In this document: piece by piece, positions 16,062 to 25,752 of the stretch
Numbering within the stretch: the first letter of the stretch is position 1
Layout of the letters: every line of letters starts with the position of its first letter
Source: Hyphomicrobiaceae bacterium
GTDB taxonomy: Bacteria; Pseudomonadota; Alphaproteobacteria; Rhizobiales; Devosiaceae
NCBI GenBank assembly: GCA_020638065.1
Contig: JACKJG010000014.1
Coordinates: 14,125-78,124 of the forward strand
DNA: 64,000 nucleotides
Direction: 5' to 3'
Made by a program: the position numbers and the translations under genes
Notes under the pieces: model-generated
Told to the model about the DNA's origin: nothing
Seen by the model: the letters and a program-made list of their open reading frames with translations, nothing else
Database searches by the model: none

Positions 16062-17872
16062 CTGGCCGCGGCGGCGCGCATGGCGCGTTTGCGGTCATTG
16101 GGATCGAGGTGGATCTTGCGCAGCCTTATCGTCTTCGGGGTGACCTCGACAAATTCATCGTCGGCGATATAGCCGAGCGATTGTTCAAGCGAGAGCTTTT
16201 TGGGCGTGGTCAGGCGGACCGCTTCATCCTTGCCGGCGGCGCGGATATTGGTGAGCTGCTTGCCCTTGAGGACGTTGACTTCGAGGTCGTTCTCACGGCT
16301 GTGCTCGCCAACGATCATGCCTTCATAGACATCGACGCCGGGCTCGATCAGCATCGGTCCACGATCTTCGAGGTTCCACAGGGCGTAAGGCACGGCTTGC
16401 CCGGTGCCGTTGGAGATCAGCACGCCGGTGCGGCGACCGGGCAGCGGACCCTTGTAGGGTGCGAATTCGTGAAACAGGCGGTTGAAAATGGCTGTGCCGC
16501 GCGTGTCGGACAGCAATTCGGGCTGATAGCCGATCAGGCTGCGGGTCGGCACATAGAGCCGCAGGCGCGTGCGGCCGGTGCCCGAGGGGCGCATCTCGAC
16601 CAGATCGCCCTTGCGCTCGGTAAGCTTTTGCACCACGGCGCCGGAGAACTCGTCATCGACGTCGATAATGACTTCCTCGATGGGCTCGAGTTTCTGGCCG
16701 CCTTCCTCGCGCATCAGGACGCGGGGGCGGCCAACGGTCATTTCGAAGCCTTCGCGGCGCATGGTTTCTATAAGGACGGCTAGTTGCAATTCGCCGCGGC
16801 CGGCAACCTCGAAGCTGTCGCCGTCGGCATTGGGCGTGATCTTGATCGCCACGTTGCCTTCGGCTTCGCGATCGAGGCGGTCGCGGATGACGCGCGACTG
16901 GACCTTGTCGCCTTCGCGGCCGGCAAACGGGCCGTCATTGATGCGGAAGGTCATCGAAAGGGTGGGCGGATCGATCGGCTGGGCTGCGATCGGCTCGGAA
17001 ACCTCGGGCACACAGATCGTGTCGGCGACGGTTGCGGTTTCGAGCCCGGCAATGGCGACGATGTCGCCGGCCTCGCCGAGTTCGATCGGCTGGCGTTCGA
17101 GGCCGCGGAAGGCGAGCACCTTGCTGACCCGGCCGCGTTCAACCAGGTCACCCTTGCGGCTGAGCGCCTTGACGGCTTCGGTTGCGCGCACCGAACCGGA
17201 AAGGATGCGGCCGGTCAGAATGCGACCGAGGAACGGATTGCGCTCGATGGTCGTGACCAGCATGCGGAAGGGGCCGGTTTCGACCTTTGGCGCCGCAACG
17301 TGATTCACAACGAGATCGAGCAACGGGGCCACGCTTTCTTTCGGGCCCGCCGGTTCGGCGGCCATCCAGCCCTGTTTGGCGGATCCGTAAAGAACCGGGA
17401 AATCGAGCTGGTCCTCGTGCGCGTCGAGGGCGACGAACAGATCGAAGATCTCGTCGAGCACCTCATTGTGGCGCTCGTCGGGTTTGTCGATCTTGTTGAT
17501 GGCAACAATGGGCCGGAGCCCGAGAGCCAGTGCCTTTGAGAGCACGAACTTGGTCTGGGGCATCGGACCCTCGGCGGCGTCGACGAGCACCACGACGCCA
17601 TCGACCATCGAAAGGATGCGTTCGACCTCACCGCCGAAATCGGCATGGCCCGGCGTATCGACGATATTGATGCGCGTGCCGTTCCAGAGCAGCGAGGTGA
17701 CCTTGGCCAGAATGGTGATGCCGCGCTCACGCTCGAGGTCGTTGGAATCCATCATGCGCTCTTCGGTGCGCTGATTGTCACGAAAGGCGCCGGACTGTTT
17801 GAGCAGCACGTCGATCAGTGTGGTCTTGCCGTGATCGACATGGGCAATAATGGCGATGTTGCGCAGGTTCAT
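16058..17872 (-). CDS. typA: Ribosome-associated GTPase TypA/BipA
   Basis: A 604-residue translational GTPase of normal family length. G motifs are AHVDHGKTT (10-18), RGITI, DTPGHADF and NKIDKP, followed by EF-Tu-like domain II, EF-G-like domains III and V, and the TypA-specific C-terminal domain. It binds ribosomes and is needed for assembly and growth under stress such as cold. Its C-terminal stop overlaps the convergent hydrolase gene by four bases, with no terminator between them. Confidence 0.97.
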   Translation of the reverse strand: MNLRNIAIIAHVDHGKTTLIDVLLKQSGAFRDNQRTEERMMDSNDLERERGITILAKVTSLLWNGTRINIVDTPGHADFGGEVERILSMVDGVVVLVDAAEGPMPQTKFVLSKALALGLRPIVAINKIDKPDERHNEVLDEIFDLFVALDAHEDQLDFPVLYGSAKQGWMAAEPAGPKESVAPLLDLVVNHVAAPKVETGPFRMLVTTIERNPFLGRILTGRILSGSVRATEAVKALSRKGDLVERGRVSKVLAFRGLERQPIELGEAGDIVAIAGLETATVADTICVPEVSEPIAAQPIDPPTLSMTFRINDGPFAGREGDKVQSRVIRDRLDREAEGNVAIKITPNADGDSFEVAGRGELQLAVLIETMRREGFEMTVGRPRVLMREEGGQKLEPIEEVIIDVDDEFSGAVVQKLTERKGDLVEMRPSGTGRTRLRLYVPTRSLIGYQPELLSDTRGTAIFNRLFHEFAPYKGPLPGRRTGVLISNGTGQAVPYALWNLEDRGPMLIEPGVDVYEGMIVGEHSRENDLEVNVLKGKQLTNIRAAGKDEAVRLTTPKKLSLEQSLGYIADDEFVEVTPKTIRLRKIHLDPNDRKRAMRAAAAS

Positions 17873-17979
17873 GTTGCGGCCCGCAAGTAAGGGAGGTTGG
17901 GAGGAGGTGGGCGCCTCCTATCCCGTTCGCTGCCGGGAGACAAGCAGATTCGGGTGCCTTCCATGTGACAGGCCGCGAA

Positions 17980-18921
17980 TCAGTTTTGCGGCAGCGAGAC
18001 CTTGCGCATCTTGGTGCGGTCGACGCCGCGCAGCCGCTCGCGCCAGATCACGGCGAGACCGGCGGCAATGACGACAGCGGCGCCGACGAGCATGGCGAAG
18101 GTCGGCAGATCGCCAAACAGCACATAGCCGACCACGAGCGTGTAAAGAAGGCTGGTATAGTCGAACGGCGCGATGGTGGAGAGTTCGGCGTGCCGGTAGC
18201 TTTCAGTCAAAAGGATCTGGCCGAAGCCGCCCGCAATGCCGGCGGTGACGAGCAATGCCGCCTCCCTGGGATCGGGCCAGACCCAGCCGAACGGAATGCT
18301 CACAAGGGAAAAGAGCGAAGTGAAGAGCGCGAAATAGATGACGATGGTGGCCGAGCGCTCGGTCTTGGTCATGGCGCGCACGGTGATGCCGGCAAAGGCA
18401 CCGATCAGGGCCGAGAGCAGGCCGGCCACGGCGCCGATCAATTCCCCGGCCTGCAGACCTCCCGGATCGGTCAGAAGCGTCAACCGCGGCCAGAGCATGA
18501 TCAATACGCCACCGAACCCGACCAGAACCGCCGACCAGCGGAAGACGCGGACATCCTCTTTCAGGATCACGGCGCTCAGCACCACGACGAATAGCGGACC
18601 GGCAAAGCCGATCGCCGTGGCTTCAGGCAAAGGCAGCAGTGTGAGCGCGGTGAATCCGGCGGCCATGGCGGAGGCGCCCAATACGGAGCGGCCAAAGTGC
18701 GCTGGGAAACGGGCGGTCTGCAGGCCGGTTCTGAGGTCACCACGCACGGCAAGGATGGCGAAAAGCGGAATGAGCGAAAAGAAGGAGCGCCCAAAGACGA
18801 GCTGGCCGACAGGCAGGGTGCTGGCCAGTTTCAGGCTTGTGGCCATGATGGTAAAACTGGTGATCGAAGCAAGTTTGAGGACAATGCCCTGAATGGGATT
18901 GTCGCGCGTCAGCGCGTTCAT
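17980..18921 (-). CDS. EamA-family DMT transporter
   Basis: A 313-residue inner-membrane protein with ten predicted helices arranged as two EamA repeats, as in the RhaT/YdcZ-type drug and metabolite exporters. The segments PEATAIGFAGPLFVVVLSAVILKED and TIAPFDYTSLLYTLVVGYVLFGDLP are the paired repeat ends typical of the family. It ends 107 bases before typA on the same strand. The transported compound cannot be predicted. Confidence 0.88.
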   Translation of the reverse strand: MNALTRDNPIQGIVLKLASITSFTIMATSLKLASTLPVGQLVFGRSFFSLIPLFAILAVRGDLRTGLQTARFPAHFGRSVLGASAMAAGFTALTLLPLPEATAIGFAGPLFVVVLSAVILKEDVRVFRWSAVLVGFGGVLIMLWPRLTLLTDPGGLQAGELIGAVAGLLSALIGAFAGITVRAMTKTERSATIVIYFALFTSLFSLVSIPFGWVWPDPREAALLVTAGIAGGFGQILLTESYRHAELSTIAPFDYTSLLYTLVVGYVLFGDLPTFAMLVGAAVVIAAGLAVIWRERLRGVDRTKMRKVSLPQN

Positions 18922-19022
18922 ATTCCGGCTCTTGAAGGTGGCGTGTTCCGCTTTGCGGGCGGAGCGGAGCGAATGCTCGTAAACAGATCAATCACGATTT
19001 GCGCGAAAACCAAAGCTTTTTG

Positions 19023-19124
19023 GCCATTCAGGTTTTGACTGGATCAAATCCCCGACCTTAAGCCTTTGTTTTTTCGCGTTTCCGAACCGGAAAACCGCTT
19101 CATACTTTTCCTGGAAACGCGCTA
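19023..19124. repeat. RIME-like intergenic repeat, copy 1
   Basis: About 100 bases sharing the layout of the two other copies (40568-40677 and 45504-45611): a TTCAGGTTTTGA half-palindrome, a short A/T-rich spacer, then CGCGTTTCCGAACCGGAAAACC and TTTTCCTGGAAACGCG arms that form a second hairpin. The left palindrome is degraded here. The right end supplies the TAG stop of the mtnN-like gene. It matches my memory of the roughly 108-base RIME1 elements of Rhizobiales. Confidence 0.8.
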
Positions 19125-19772
19125 ATTGTGCTTTTCGCGGCCCGGAATTTGCGTCTGCAAGGTGCCTTCAAGGCGGAAAACGGCATCGGCGAGGTTCTGA
19201 TCGACGATATGCAGATAGCGGGTCCACACGTCGATATGATCGACGTCGTCGCGTCCATCCGAAATGCCGCGCAGCGCAACGAGCGGAACTTTGAACAGGC
19301 TGCAGGCGCGCAGCACGGCATAGGTTTCCATGTCGACCATGTCCTCGGCGATGGCGTCATAGGCCGTTCCCGTAATGATATCGGCGCCGGTGGAAAGCGT
19401 CGCCGTCTCGAGGCCGGGAACCGGGGTTTTGAGCGGAAAGATCGCGGGCTGGTCGAGAAAGGGGGTCACGCCCTTTTCGAATCCGAACGGGCTGGCATCC
19501 ATGTCACGGTAGGCGACGGAACTGGCCTGATAGACCCTGGTCTGTTCGAGACTGCGCGAACCGGCGGAGCCGAGAGAGATGACCATTGTGGGCAGTGCGC
19601 GGCGTTCGGCCAGCCCGGTCAGGGCGCGGGTGGTGGAAATTGCCGCTTCGACGGGACCAACCCCGGTGATCAAAGGCTCAATGAGCGCCTTGAGGCGCTC
19701 ACCATATTCCTGGGTGGTGGCCATCACATAAAGAAGGCGATGACGGCCGACGGACTTAAGGTCGATGTGCAT
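19122..19772 (-). CDS. mtnN: 5'-methylthioadenosine/S-adenosylhomocysteine nucleosidase
   Basis: A 216-residue nucleoside-phosphorylase-fold protein. The family motifs are ISLGSAGS, the catalytic region VDMETYAVLRACSLF and VALRGISDG, whose Asp is the general acid. It would hydrolyse MTA and SAH in methyl-cycle and polyamine salvage, in the cytoplasm. Its stop codon lies in the terminal repeat of a RIME-like element. It begins six bases before the stop of the exported protein encoded upstream, so the two are probably co-transcribed. Confidence 0.85.
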   Translation of the reverse strand: MHIDLKSVGRHRLLYVMATTQEYGERLKALIEPLITGVGPVEAAISTTRALTGLAERRALPTMVISLGSAGSRSLEQTRVYQASSVAYRDMDASPFGFEKGVTPFLDQPAIFPLKTPVPGLETATLSTGADIITGTAYDAIAEDMVDMETYAVLRACSLFKVPLVALRGISDGRDDVDHIDVWTRYLHIVDQNLADAVFRLEGTLQTQIPGREKHN

Positions 19773-19778
19773 GCCCCA

Positions 19779-20381
19779 TCAGGAGGGCACGTTATGGATT
19801 TCGTCAACCGCGCAATTGAAGTCTTCGGCGAACTGGTCGGCGAATTGGCGGGCGATCTCGTTGGCGTTCGGGGTCAGTTTTGCGTCTATATAGGCCACAT
19901 GGCAGGTATTGCCCGGTTCCAGCTTTGTAACCACCAGAACCTCGCCCTTGTCGCCGCCGTCACCGGGGTCGGTGAAGTAGCGAACGATGGTGGCGAAGGG
20001 AACCCATTTGCCGTTGACCTGTTTCAGCCGCCATTCCAGCGTGTCGTTGAGATTGTTGAATTGCGGCAGGGTCTGGTGCCAGGAGTCTTCATTGATCGCA
20101 TTGTCGCCGTAGGAGACGAACATGCGCAAATCACCCTCGGAAACCAGAACCAGCGAATTGTCGTAGCCAAGGCAGGCCCAATAGGCGCTGTCGTTGCTGT
20201 CATCTCCAAAGGTTGCAGGCGGGACCGACTGGCATTTTTCGAGATCGATCGAGGTATAGGCACTGTCGATGGTCTGGGCCATCGCGGCGGTGGCGCCGAG
20301 CATCAGCACCAGAAGCGCGGTTACGGGCAGGGTGAAACACGACAGGATCGTTTTGAAATTCGACGGGGTGAAATAGCGCAT
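19779..20381 (-). CDS. Exported hypothetical protein
   Basis: A 200-residue protein with a signal peptide ending in ATAAMA (cleavage near residue 35), followed by a compact domain with three cysteines in the mature part. I do not recognise the family. The ATG at 20381 has AAGGA eight bases upstream; the frame is open further up but lacks a ribosome site there. The likely location is the periplasm. It shares a strand and a six-base gap with mtnN. Confidence 0.7.
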   Translation of the reverse strand: MRYFTPSNFKTILSCFTLPVTALLVLMLGATAAMAQTIDSAYTSIDLEKCQSVPPATFGDDSNDSAYWACLGYDNSLVLVSEGDLRMFVSYGDNAINEDSWHQTLPQFNNLNDTLEWRLKQVNGKWVPFATIVRYFTDPGDGGDKGEVLVVTKLEPGNTCHVAYIDAKLTPNANEIARQFADQFAEDFNCAVDEIHNVPS

Positions 20382-20496
20382 TGCGGGCGTCCTTGTTTCG
20401 TCTGCCGGGCGGGGCAATTTGCCCTTGCAATAGGCCCGTTTCCCCGGCATGAGGGCTCAAACCAAGCCAAGCTAGCATCCGGAGGCTGAACGCAGA

Positions 20497-21027
20497 ATGA
20501 ATATCGACGCCATTGCCGTTGGCAAGAATCCGCCCGAAGACGTGAACGTCATCATCGAGGTTCCGATGGGCGGCGATCCGATCAAATACGAGATGGATAA
20601 GGAGTCCGGGGCGCTGTTCGTCGACCGGTTTTTGTTCACCCCGATGCGCTATCCGGGCAATTACGGGTTTGTCCCGCACACGCTTTGCGGTGACGGCGAC
20701 CCGCTCGATGTGGTCGTGGTCAATGCCTACCCGATCATGCCGGGCGGCGTGGTGCGCTGCCGGCCGATCGGCGTTCTCCTGATGGAGGACGATGGCGGCA
20801 AAGACGAGAAACTGATCGCCGTGCCGGTGCCGAAACTGACGGCAGCCTATAACGATATCAATGACATTTCCGATCTTCCCGAAATCGAACTGAAGAAGAT
20901 CGAGCACTTCTTCACGCATTACAAGGATCTCGAGCCGGGCAAATGGGCCAAGATCGAGGGTTTCAGGGGTGTTGAGGATGCCAAGCGCATCATCACCGAA
21001 TCGATCGCCATGGCCGACAAGGGCTAG
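20497..21027 (+). CDS. ppa: Inorganic pyrophosphatase
   Basis: A 176-residue family I soluble pyrophosphatase. The metal-binding signature is GDGDPLDVVV, with further acidic residues in YGFVPHTLCGDGDPLD and MEDDGGKDEK. It hydrolyses PPi from biosynthesis and is normally essential. The length is typical of the hexameric bacterial enzyme. The AGGCTG site before the ATG is modest. It is divergent from the exported protein, with about 115 bases between the starts. Confidence 0.97.
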   Translation: MNIDAIAVGKNPPEDVNVIIEVPMGGDPIKYEMDKESGALFVDRFLFTPMRYPGNYGFVPHTLCGDGDPLDVVVVNAYPIMPGGVVRCRPIGVLLMEDDGGKDEKLIAVPVPKLTAAYNDINDISDLPEIELKKIEHFFTHYKDLEPGKWAKIEGFRGVEDAKRIITESIAMADKG

Positions 21028-21054
21028 GACCCGGACGATAAGCCGGATTTGCTG

Positions 21055-21933
21055 ATGTCTCAGCGGTTCGACGGCTCACAGCAGCTTTTCCGGATCGGGC
21101 TTTTTGTGCTCGATCCGGATGACTGGCTCGAAATCGATAACAGGCTGGACGATTGTCTGTCCGAGAAGCGCCGGCTGGCGGACGCCCATCCGGACGAGAT
21201 TTTCATTGCCGAACCTGGCTCGGAAGATGCCCAGCGCGAGACCTGGGAGATGGTTTCCGCATTCGTCACCAGACGATTCCCCGAAACCTATGACCGTCAA
21301 GGCGATGGCGTCGTTTATCGGCCAAATGGCATCCGCGTGGACCCGGATCCTGCGCAATTCTTGTGGCGGGCGGCATTGCTCGTGCCCGATGATCTGTTGC
21401 TGCTCAAAAAGGATGAGGCGGGGTGGCGGCTGGTCGCCGGTGCCCTCAGTTTCCCCTCGTCCTGGCGGCTGAAGGACAAGATCGGCTTGCCGATTGGTGA
21501 AGTGCATGGTCCGGTGCCGGGGTTTGCCAGCAACAGCCGCAATGACGATCTGATCAATCGCATGTTCGACAATATGCGCGCCGATACGCTGATGGCGCGG
21601 TTCAACTGGTCGGTCTATGGCGATGCAGCGTTGTTTCATCCCGATCCGGACGAGACGGGAAGCCTGCGTTTGGGCGGAAGCGGGGAAGCGGCGTTTCTCA
21701 GGGTTGAACGGCAGACATTGCGGCTCTTGCCTCAAAGCGGCGCGGTCCTGTTCACGGTCAAGGTGATTGTCGATCCCCTGGCCCGGCTGGCGGACATGCC
21801 GGACCGGTTCCAGATTTGCGAGCGGCTGGCCGGACAACTGGAAAATCTCGATGCGGCGCAACTCGACTATAAGGGATTGAGCGCACATCGCGACGCGCTT
21901 GTCGCCCGGCTGCGAGACCTGCAGCGAAGCTAG
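21055..21933 (+). CDS. DUF3445 protein, heme-dependent oxidative N-demethylase-like
   Basis: A 292-residue protein matching the DUF3445/HODM alpha-subunit pattern: VAGALSFPSSWRLKDKIGLPIGEVHGPVPGF in mid-protein and FNWSVYGDAALF after it, which in characterised members surround a heme used for oxidative N-demethylation. The usual partner redox subunit genes are not adjacent, so it may use another reductant or a different chemistry. The ATG at 21055 is preferred over a TTG two codons earlier; the ribosome site is weak. It overlaps the convergent yggU-like gene by four bases. Confidence 0.75.
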   Translation: MSQRFDGSQQLFRIGLFVLDPDDWLEIDNRLDDCLSEKRRLADAHPDEIFIAEPGSEDAQRETWEMVSAFVTRRFPETYDRQGDGVVYRPNGIRVDPDPAQFLWRAALLVPDDLLLLKKDEAGWRLVAGALSFPSSWRLKDKIGLPIGEVHGPVPGFASNSRNDDLINRMFDNMRADTLMARFNWSVYGDAALFHPDPDETGSLRLGGSGEAAFLRVERQTLRLLPQSGAVLFTVKVIVDPLARLADMPDRFQICERLAGQLENLDAAQLDYKGLSAHRDALVARLRDLQRS

Positions 21934-22244
21934 GCCGTTTTGAGCTTGTCGATCAGTGCCTGCTGGGTGGAATCGGTCGCGTCGATGCGCACGGTCTTGA
22001 GCCGGTTTGTGGCGCCGCTTTCGATTGTGATTGCTGATTTGGGCAAACCAAGTTGCTTGGCCAGAAGTGCCGCCACGGCCTTGTTGGCGGCACCCTTGTC
22101 AGGAACGGCACGCACGCGAAGCGGCAAACGCCAGCTTCCGTCATCCCGCGCAATGGGTGGTTCGATCTGATCCCTGGCGGCATTCGGCGTGACACGCAGA
22201 AACAGGAGCAGCGCGTTCTTTTCCTGCCGGAACCAAATCGTCAT
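21930..22244 (-). CDS. DUF167 (YggU-family) protein
   Basis: A 104-residue protein with the family features LRVTPNAARDQI near the start and the core VRAVPDKGAANKAVAALLAKQLGLPKSAITI. The function of the family is not established. It starts 10 bases after the stop of the YggT-family gene, the usual pairing. Confidence 0.9.
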   Translation of the reverse strand: MTIWFRQEKNALLLFLRVTPNAARDQIEPPIARDDGSWRLPLRVRAVPDKGAANKAVAALLAKQLGLPKSAITIESGATNRLKTVRIDATDSTQQALIDKLKTA

Positions 22245-22254
22245 CTGGGCGAGA

Positions 22255-22548
22255 TCAAACCGCCATGCGCATGAGCGGATAAAGGATGACCAGCCGAATG
22301 AAATAGATGCCGAGAAACAGGATGATGGGCGAAATATCGAGGCCGCCGAACGAGGGTACGAACCGGCGGATCGGACGCAGGACCGGCTCGGTGATCTGAT
22401 AGAGCGAATTGGCGATCGTCGCCACGAACCGGTTTGACATGTTGAGAATATTGAACGCCAGAAGCCACGACATGATCACCTGTGCGATGATGATGTAGAT
22501 GGCCAGCTGCAGTACCAGGTCGACAAATTGCAAAAGCCCGAACAGCAT
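22255..22548 (-). CDS. YggT-family membrane protein
   Basis: A 97-residue protein with two YggT-type hydrophobic segments: an N-terminal helix pair ending VIMSWLLAFNI and a C-terminal part PVLRPIRRFVPSFGGLDISPIILFLGIYF. The PxxRP(I)RR motif is characteristic. The ATG at 22548 is preceded by GAGGAAT. Family members are linked to osmotic tolerance and cell-division gene clusters. It is co-directional with the DUF167 gene downstream. Confidence 0.9.
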   Translation of the reverse strand: MLFGLLQFVDLVLQLAIYIIIAQVIMSWLLAFNILNMSNRFVATIANSLYQITEPVLRPIRRFVPSFGGLDISPIILFLGIYFIRLVILYPLMRMAV

Positions 22549-22646
22549 GTTGATTCCTCGAAGCGATTTGGCGTCGCCTCTATCTAGGGGCTCAGTCCGC
22601 GAAGAACAAGAGACCAATGCTTTGAGCGCGTCGGAATGGTGAATGG

Positions 22647-23096
22647 TCAGGCGGGGCCGGCTTGTTCCTTGCGGACTTCGGCGCGCAGCATGGTGCGCTC
22701 GCGGGCCGACACGCCGATCAGTTCGGCGACGCGCCAGACCATATTGTCTTCCATTTCGTTCTGGACATGGTCGGCGAACACCACATTCCACATCATGCGG
22801 ATGATCTGGATGCGCTGATCCATGTCGAGGCGGGTCAAAAGCGAGGTGAACTGGTAGAAGTCGACCGCCTCGGCGTCGCGCTTGCGCGCCCTGGCGATCA
22901 GTTCTGCGACCGCGTCCTCGTCGAGGCTGAAATGGTTGCGCAGGACCTGCCGAATACGCGTCATTTCAACATCGGCGAATTCGCCGTCAATGCCGGCCAG
23001 GTGAACCAGCAGCGCGGCGACCGCCAGTTCGGTGGTGATCGGCGCATCGTGGTTGTCTTCAGGTGGCGCGAAGAGCTCCATCAGGTTCTTGAACAT
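22647..23096 (-). CDS. TerB-like (tellurite-resistance-family) cytoplasmic protein
   Basis: A 149-residue all-helical protein similar to the TerB/COG4103 domain: acidic residues in HLAGIDGEFADVEMTRIRQVL could bind divalent metal, as in TerB. Despite the name there is no ter cluster here and no evidence for tellurite resistance. It is upstream of and co-directional with the yggT/yggU pair, with about 100 bases between. Confidence 0.8.
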   Translation of the reverse strand: MFKNLMELFAPPEDNHDAPITTELAVAALLVHLAGIDGEFADVEMTRIRQVLRNHFSLDEDAVAELIARARKRDAEAVDFYQFTSLLTRLDMDQRIQIIRMMWNVVFADHVQNEMEDNMVWRVAELIGVSARERTMLRAEVRKEQAGPA

Positions 23097-23239
23097 GAAT
23101 TCCGTCTCCTAGAAGGGCAGTTTTGCCGGCGCTTCGGAAAGGCGCCTTCTTGGGTCAACCCGCATGGTCAGACCTGGTTAACCATAAACGTCTTGTTCAC
23201 CCTTCATATAAGGGGCTTTAACACAAGCATGGCAGAGTA

Positions 23240-25582
23240 ATGGCAAAACACGGAGCGGAAATGCAACCATCCGCCAATTTGCGCATGCCTGCCATCGACT
23301 ACGTGTCGGTTATCGCCTCGCTTTACAAGGACAAGCGAGCGGTAATTCTTGGCACCCTGGCGTCAGCGATCGGGGCCTTTGCCGCCGGACATGCCGCGGA
23401 CGCGCCGATTCTCTACGTGCATGCCGTTCTGTTCGTGATTACTGCTTTCGTGCGCTATTCCGAAGCGGTGCGTTTTGCCAAGAATCCGCCCAAGGAAACA
23501 GAGGTTGCCAAGGCGATGCGCTGGGAGCGGCGTGCCTTCATTGCGGGCACCTTCACCGGCATCAATTATGGCATGTGGTGCTTCACCTCACTGGTTTTCG
23601 TCCATTCTCCCTATGCGGAACTTGTGGCGGTCAGTGTGACGATTGCCGCGATGGTGGGGCTTGTTGCGCGAAATTTCGGCCTCGACAAACTTCTGGTGAC
23701 GCAATCCATCCTGATGGGGGGACCGCTTTGTGTTGCGCTGGTGATGACCGGCGATTTCTATCACATTCTGTTAGCAACGCTGGTGGCGCCGATGATCCTG
23801 AGCTTTCGGGCTGTGGCACGGGACGTGCGCAATGTGCTTCTGGCGGCGGTGCATGACCGGGTGGCCGTCTCCAAACTGGCACGCGAGCTCGACACGGCGC
23901 TGGCGACGGTTTCGCACGGCATCTGCATGCTGGACCGTGACCTCAGGGTTGCGGTCGCCAACCGGCGATTTGCCGATCTGTTGTTCGGCGAGCCGGTCAG
24001 TAACGTATTGGGGCTGAACTTCAAGGACGTGCTGGCGCGTGCGGAATCCATGGGAACCATGTCGCGCCTTTCCACCGAACGATTGATGACGGCGGTGGCG
24101 ACCGGCACGTCGACCCGGCTTGTCGTGCCGATGGCGCACAGCGCGCAGTGCGAATTGTTTATCACCACGGCCAACGAGCAGATTGCGCTCGTTGTCGAGG
24201 ATATCAGCGAACGGCTGGAGAACGAAAACCGCATCCGCTACATGGCGCGCTATGATGCGCTGACCGGATTGCCGAACCGGGCCTATTTCACCGAACAGGT
24301 CGATCTCAGACTGTCGCGGGCGGCGCTTCTGGCGTCGGCACCGCAAACGATGCTGATGATCGTCGATCTCGATGATTTCAAACATGTCAACGACACGCTG
24401 GGGCATCCAACCGGTGACAAACTGCTCGAGCACGTGGCGCACCGCATTCGCCAGCAGCTCGATTCGCCCGTCGTTGTTGGCCGGTTCGGTGGCGATGAAT
24501 TCACGATCTTCGATGATCGCGATCTGACCTTGAGCGACGCGAACACAGTCGCCGAGCGGCTGATGGCGGTGCTCAATGAACCCTATGAACTGGGCAACGA
24601 GCAGATCACCGTCCGCTTCTCGATCGGATTCGTTCTGTGCAACCGGCAGGAACGCAAACTCGATGAAATGCTCAAGCGGGCGGACCTGGCGCTTTATTCC
24701 GCCAAGGCCGACGGCAAGGGCCGTGTTTGTGCCTACCATACCGATCTCGACAAATCCTACCAGTACCGGCAAACGCTCAAGAAGGCGCTTCGGGAATCGA
24801 TCGACCGGTCCGAACTCAGCCTAATGTTCCAGCCGATTGTCGACGCGCATTCCGGCCGGATCGTGAGTTGCGAGGCGCTGGCACGCTGGCATCATCCCGA
24901 ATTCGGGTCCATCCCGCCGTCGGTCTTCATTCCGATCGCCGAGGAGATGGGCGCCATCTCAGACGTGACGGACTGGGTGATGCGCACTGCGGCGCGTACT
25001 TGCGTCAACTGGCCGAAAGACGTGTCGGTCTCGGTCAATACGTCAGCGCACGATTTCAAGGACGCGCGCGTGATCGAGATGGTTCGCGATGCGCTCGCGG
25101 AGTCCGGGCTCGCTCCCGAGCGGCTGGAAATCGAGGTTACCGAATCGGCCCTGCTCGAGGAACGGCAGACCGCTTTCAACGTTTTGAGCGCATTGTCCGA
25201 AATGGGCGCTCGTATTGCCCTCGATGATTTCGGAACAGGTTACAGCTCTTTGTCCTATCTGCACGAATTGCCGTTCAACAAGCTCAAGATCGATCGTGCA
25301 TTCACGCAGAACGTGACGGAAGACGAGCGGTCGCTGAAGCTCATGCGGTCGATTGCGCAAATGAGCAAGGACCTTGACCTGATCGTGACGGTCGAGGGGG
25401 TGGAAACCCATGAACAGCTGGATACGATCACGGCGCTCGGCCTGGTCGATCAAATCCAGGGCTATCTGTTCGGTGCGCCGGTTCCGGAGCGCGAAATCGT
25501 TGAAATGATTGGCCGTTTGCGCGGAGCCCCTTCTGCCGAACCGCGCGCCAGCGAGGCCGCCCCGGTTTCGAACAGGCGATAA
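23240..25582 (+). CDS. Membrane GGDEF-EAL protein (c-di-GMP synthase/phosphodiesterase)
   Basis: A 780-residue protein: several N-terminal hydrophobic helices (about 30-195), a PAS-like segment (LDTALATVSHGICMLDRDLRVAVANRRF), a GGDEF domain with intact GGDEF at 417-421, and an EAL domain with EALARW at 545-550 and DDFGTGYSSLSYL further on. Both catalytic sites look intact, so either activity could dominate. It controls c-di-GMP, hence motility or attachment. The promoter region contains GGTTAACCATAAACG, including the CtrA-type half-site TTAACCAT at 23177-23184. The FeeM-like gene follows 170 bases downstream. Confidence 0.95.
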   Translation: MAKHGAEMQPSANLRMPAIDYVSVIASLYKDKRAVILGTLASAIGAFAAGHAADAPILYVHAVLFVITAFVRYSEAVRFAKNPPKETEVAKAMRWERRAFIAGTFTGINYGMWCFTSLVFVHSPYAELVAVSVTIAAMVGLVARNFGLDKLLVTQSILMGGPLCVALVMTGDFYHILLATLVAPMILSFRAVARDVRNVLLAAVHDRVAVSKLARELDTALATVSHGICMLDRDLRVAVANRRFADLLFGEPVSNVLGLNFKDVLARAESMGTMSRLSTERLMTAVATGTSTRLVVPMAHSAQCELFITTANEQIALVVEDISERLENENRIRYMARYDALTGLPNRAYFTEQVDLRLSRAALLASAPQTMLMIVDLDDFKHVNDTLGHPTGDKLLEHVAHRIRQQLDSPVVVGRFGGDEFTIFDDRDLTLSDANTVAERLMAVLNEPYELGNEQITVRFSIGFVLCNRQERKLDEMLKRADLALYSAKADGKGRVCAYHTDLDKSYQYRQTLKKALRESIDRSELSLMFQPIVDAHSGRIVSCEALARWHHPEFGSIPPSVFIPIAEEMGAISDVTDWVMRTAARTCVNWPKDVSVSVNTSAHDFKDARVIEMVRDALAESGLAPERLEIEVTESALLEERQTAFNVLSALSEMGARIALDDFGTGYSSLSYLHELPFNKLKIDRAFTQNVTEDERSLKLMRSIAQMSKDLDLIVTVEGVETHEQLDTITALGLVDQIQGYLFGAPVPEREIVEMIGRLRGAPSAEPRASEAAPVSNRR

Positions 25583-25752
25583 GGGTCTTTTCGCGAGACA
25601 GTCCCGAATTGACTCGGATTGGCAAAGATATACCATTTCTGTGACTTTTCTGCATCGCAGAAGGTTTTCACGCGGCGGGATGTGGTTTGAGACGCCAAAT
25701 CACTTTAGGCTGCAAGTAGGGACGGCGTTGACAAGACTGGGGTAATCATACC

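Noticed and set aside
19128..20489. 453-codon open frame on the plus strand
   Set aside because: It covers the mtnN-like and exported-protein genes on the opposite strand, both of which have good motifs and ribosome sites.
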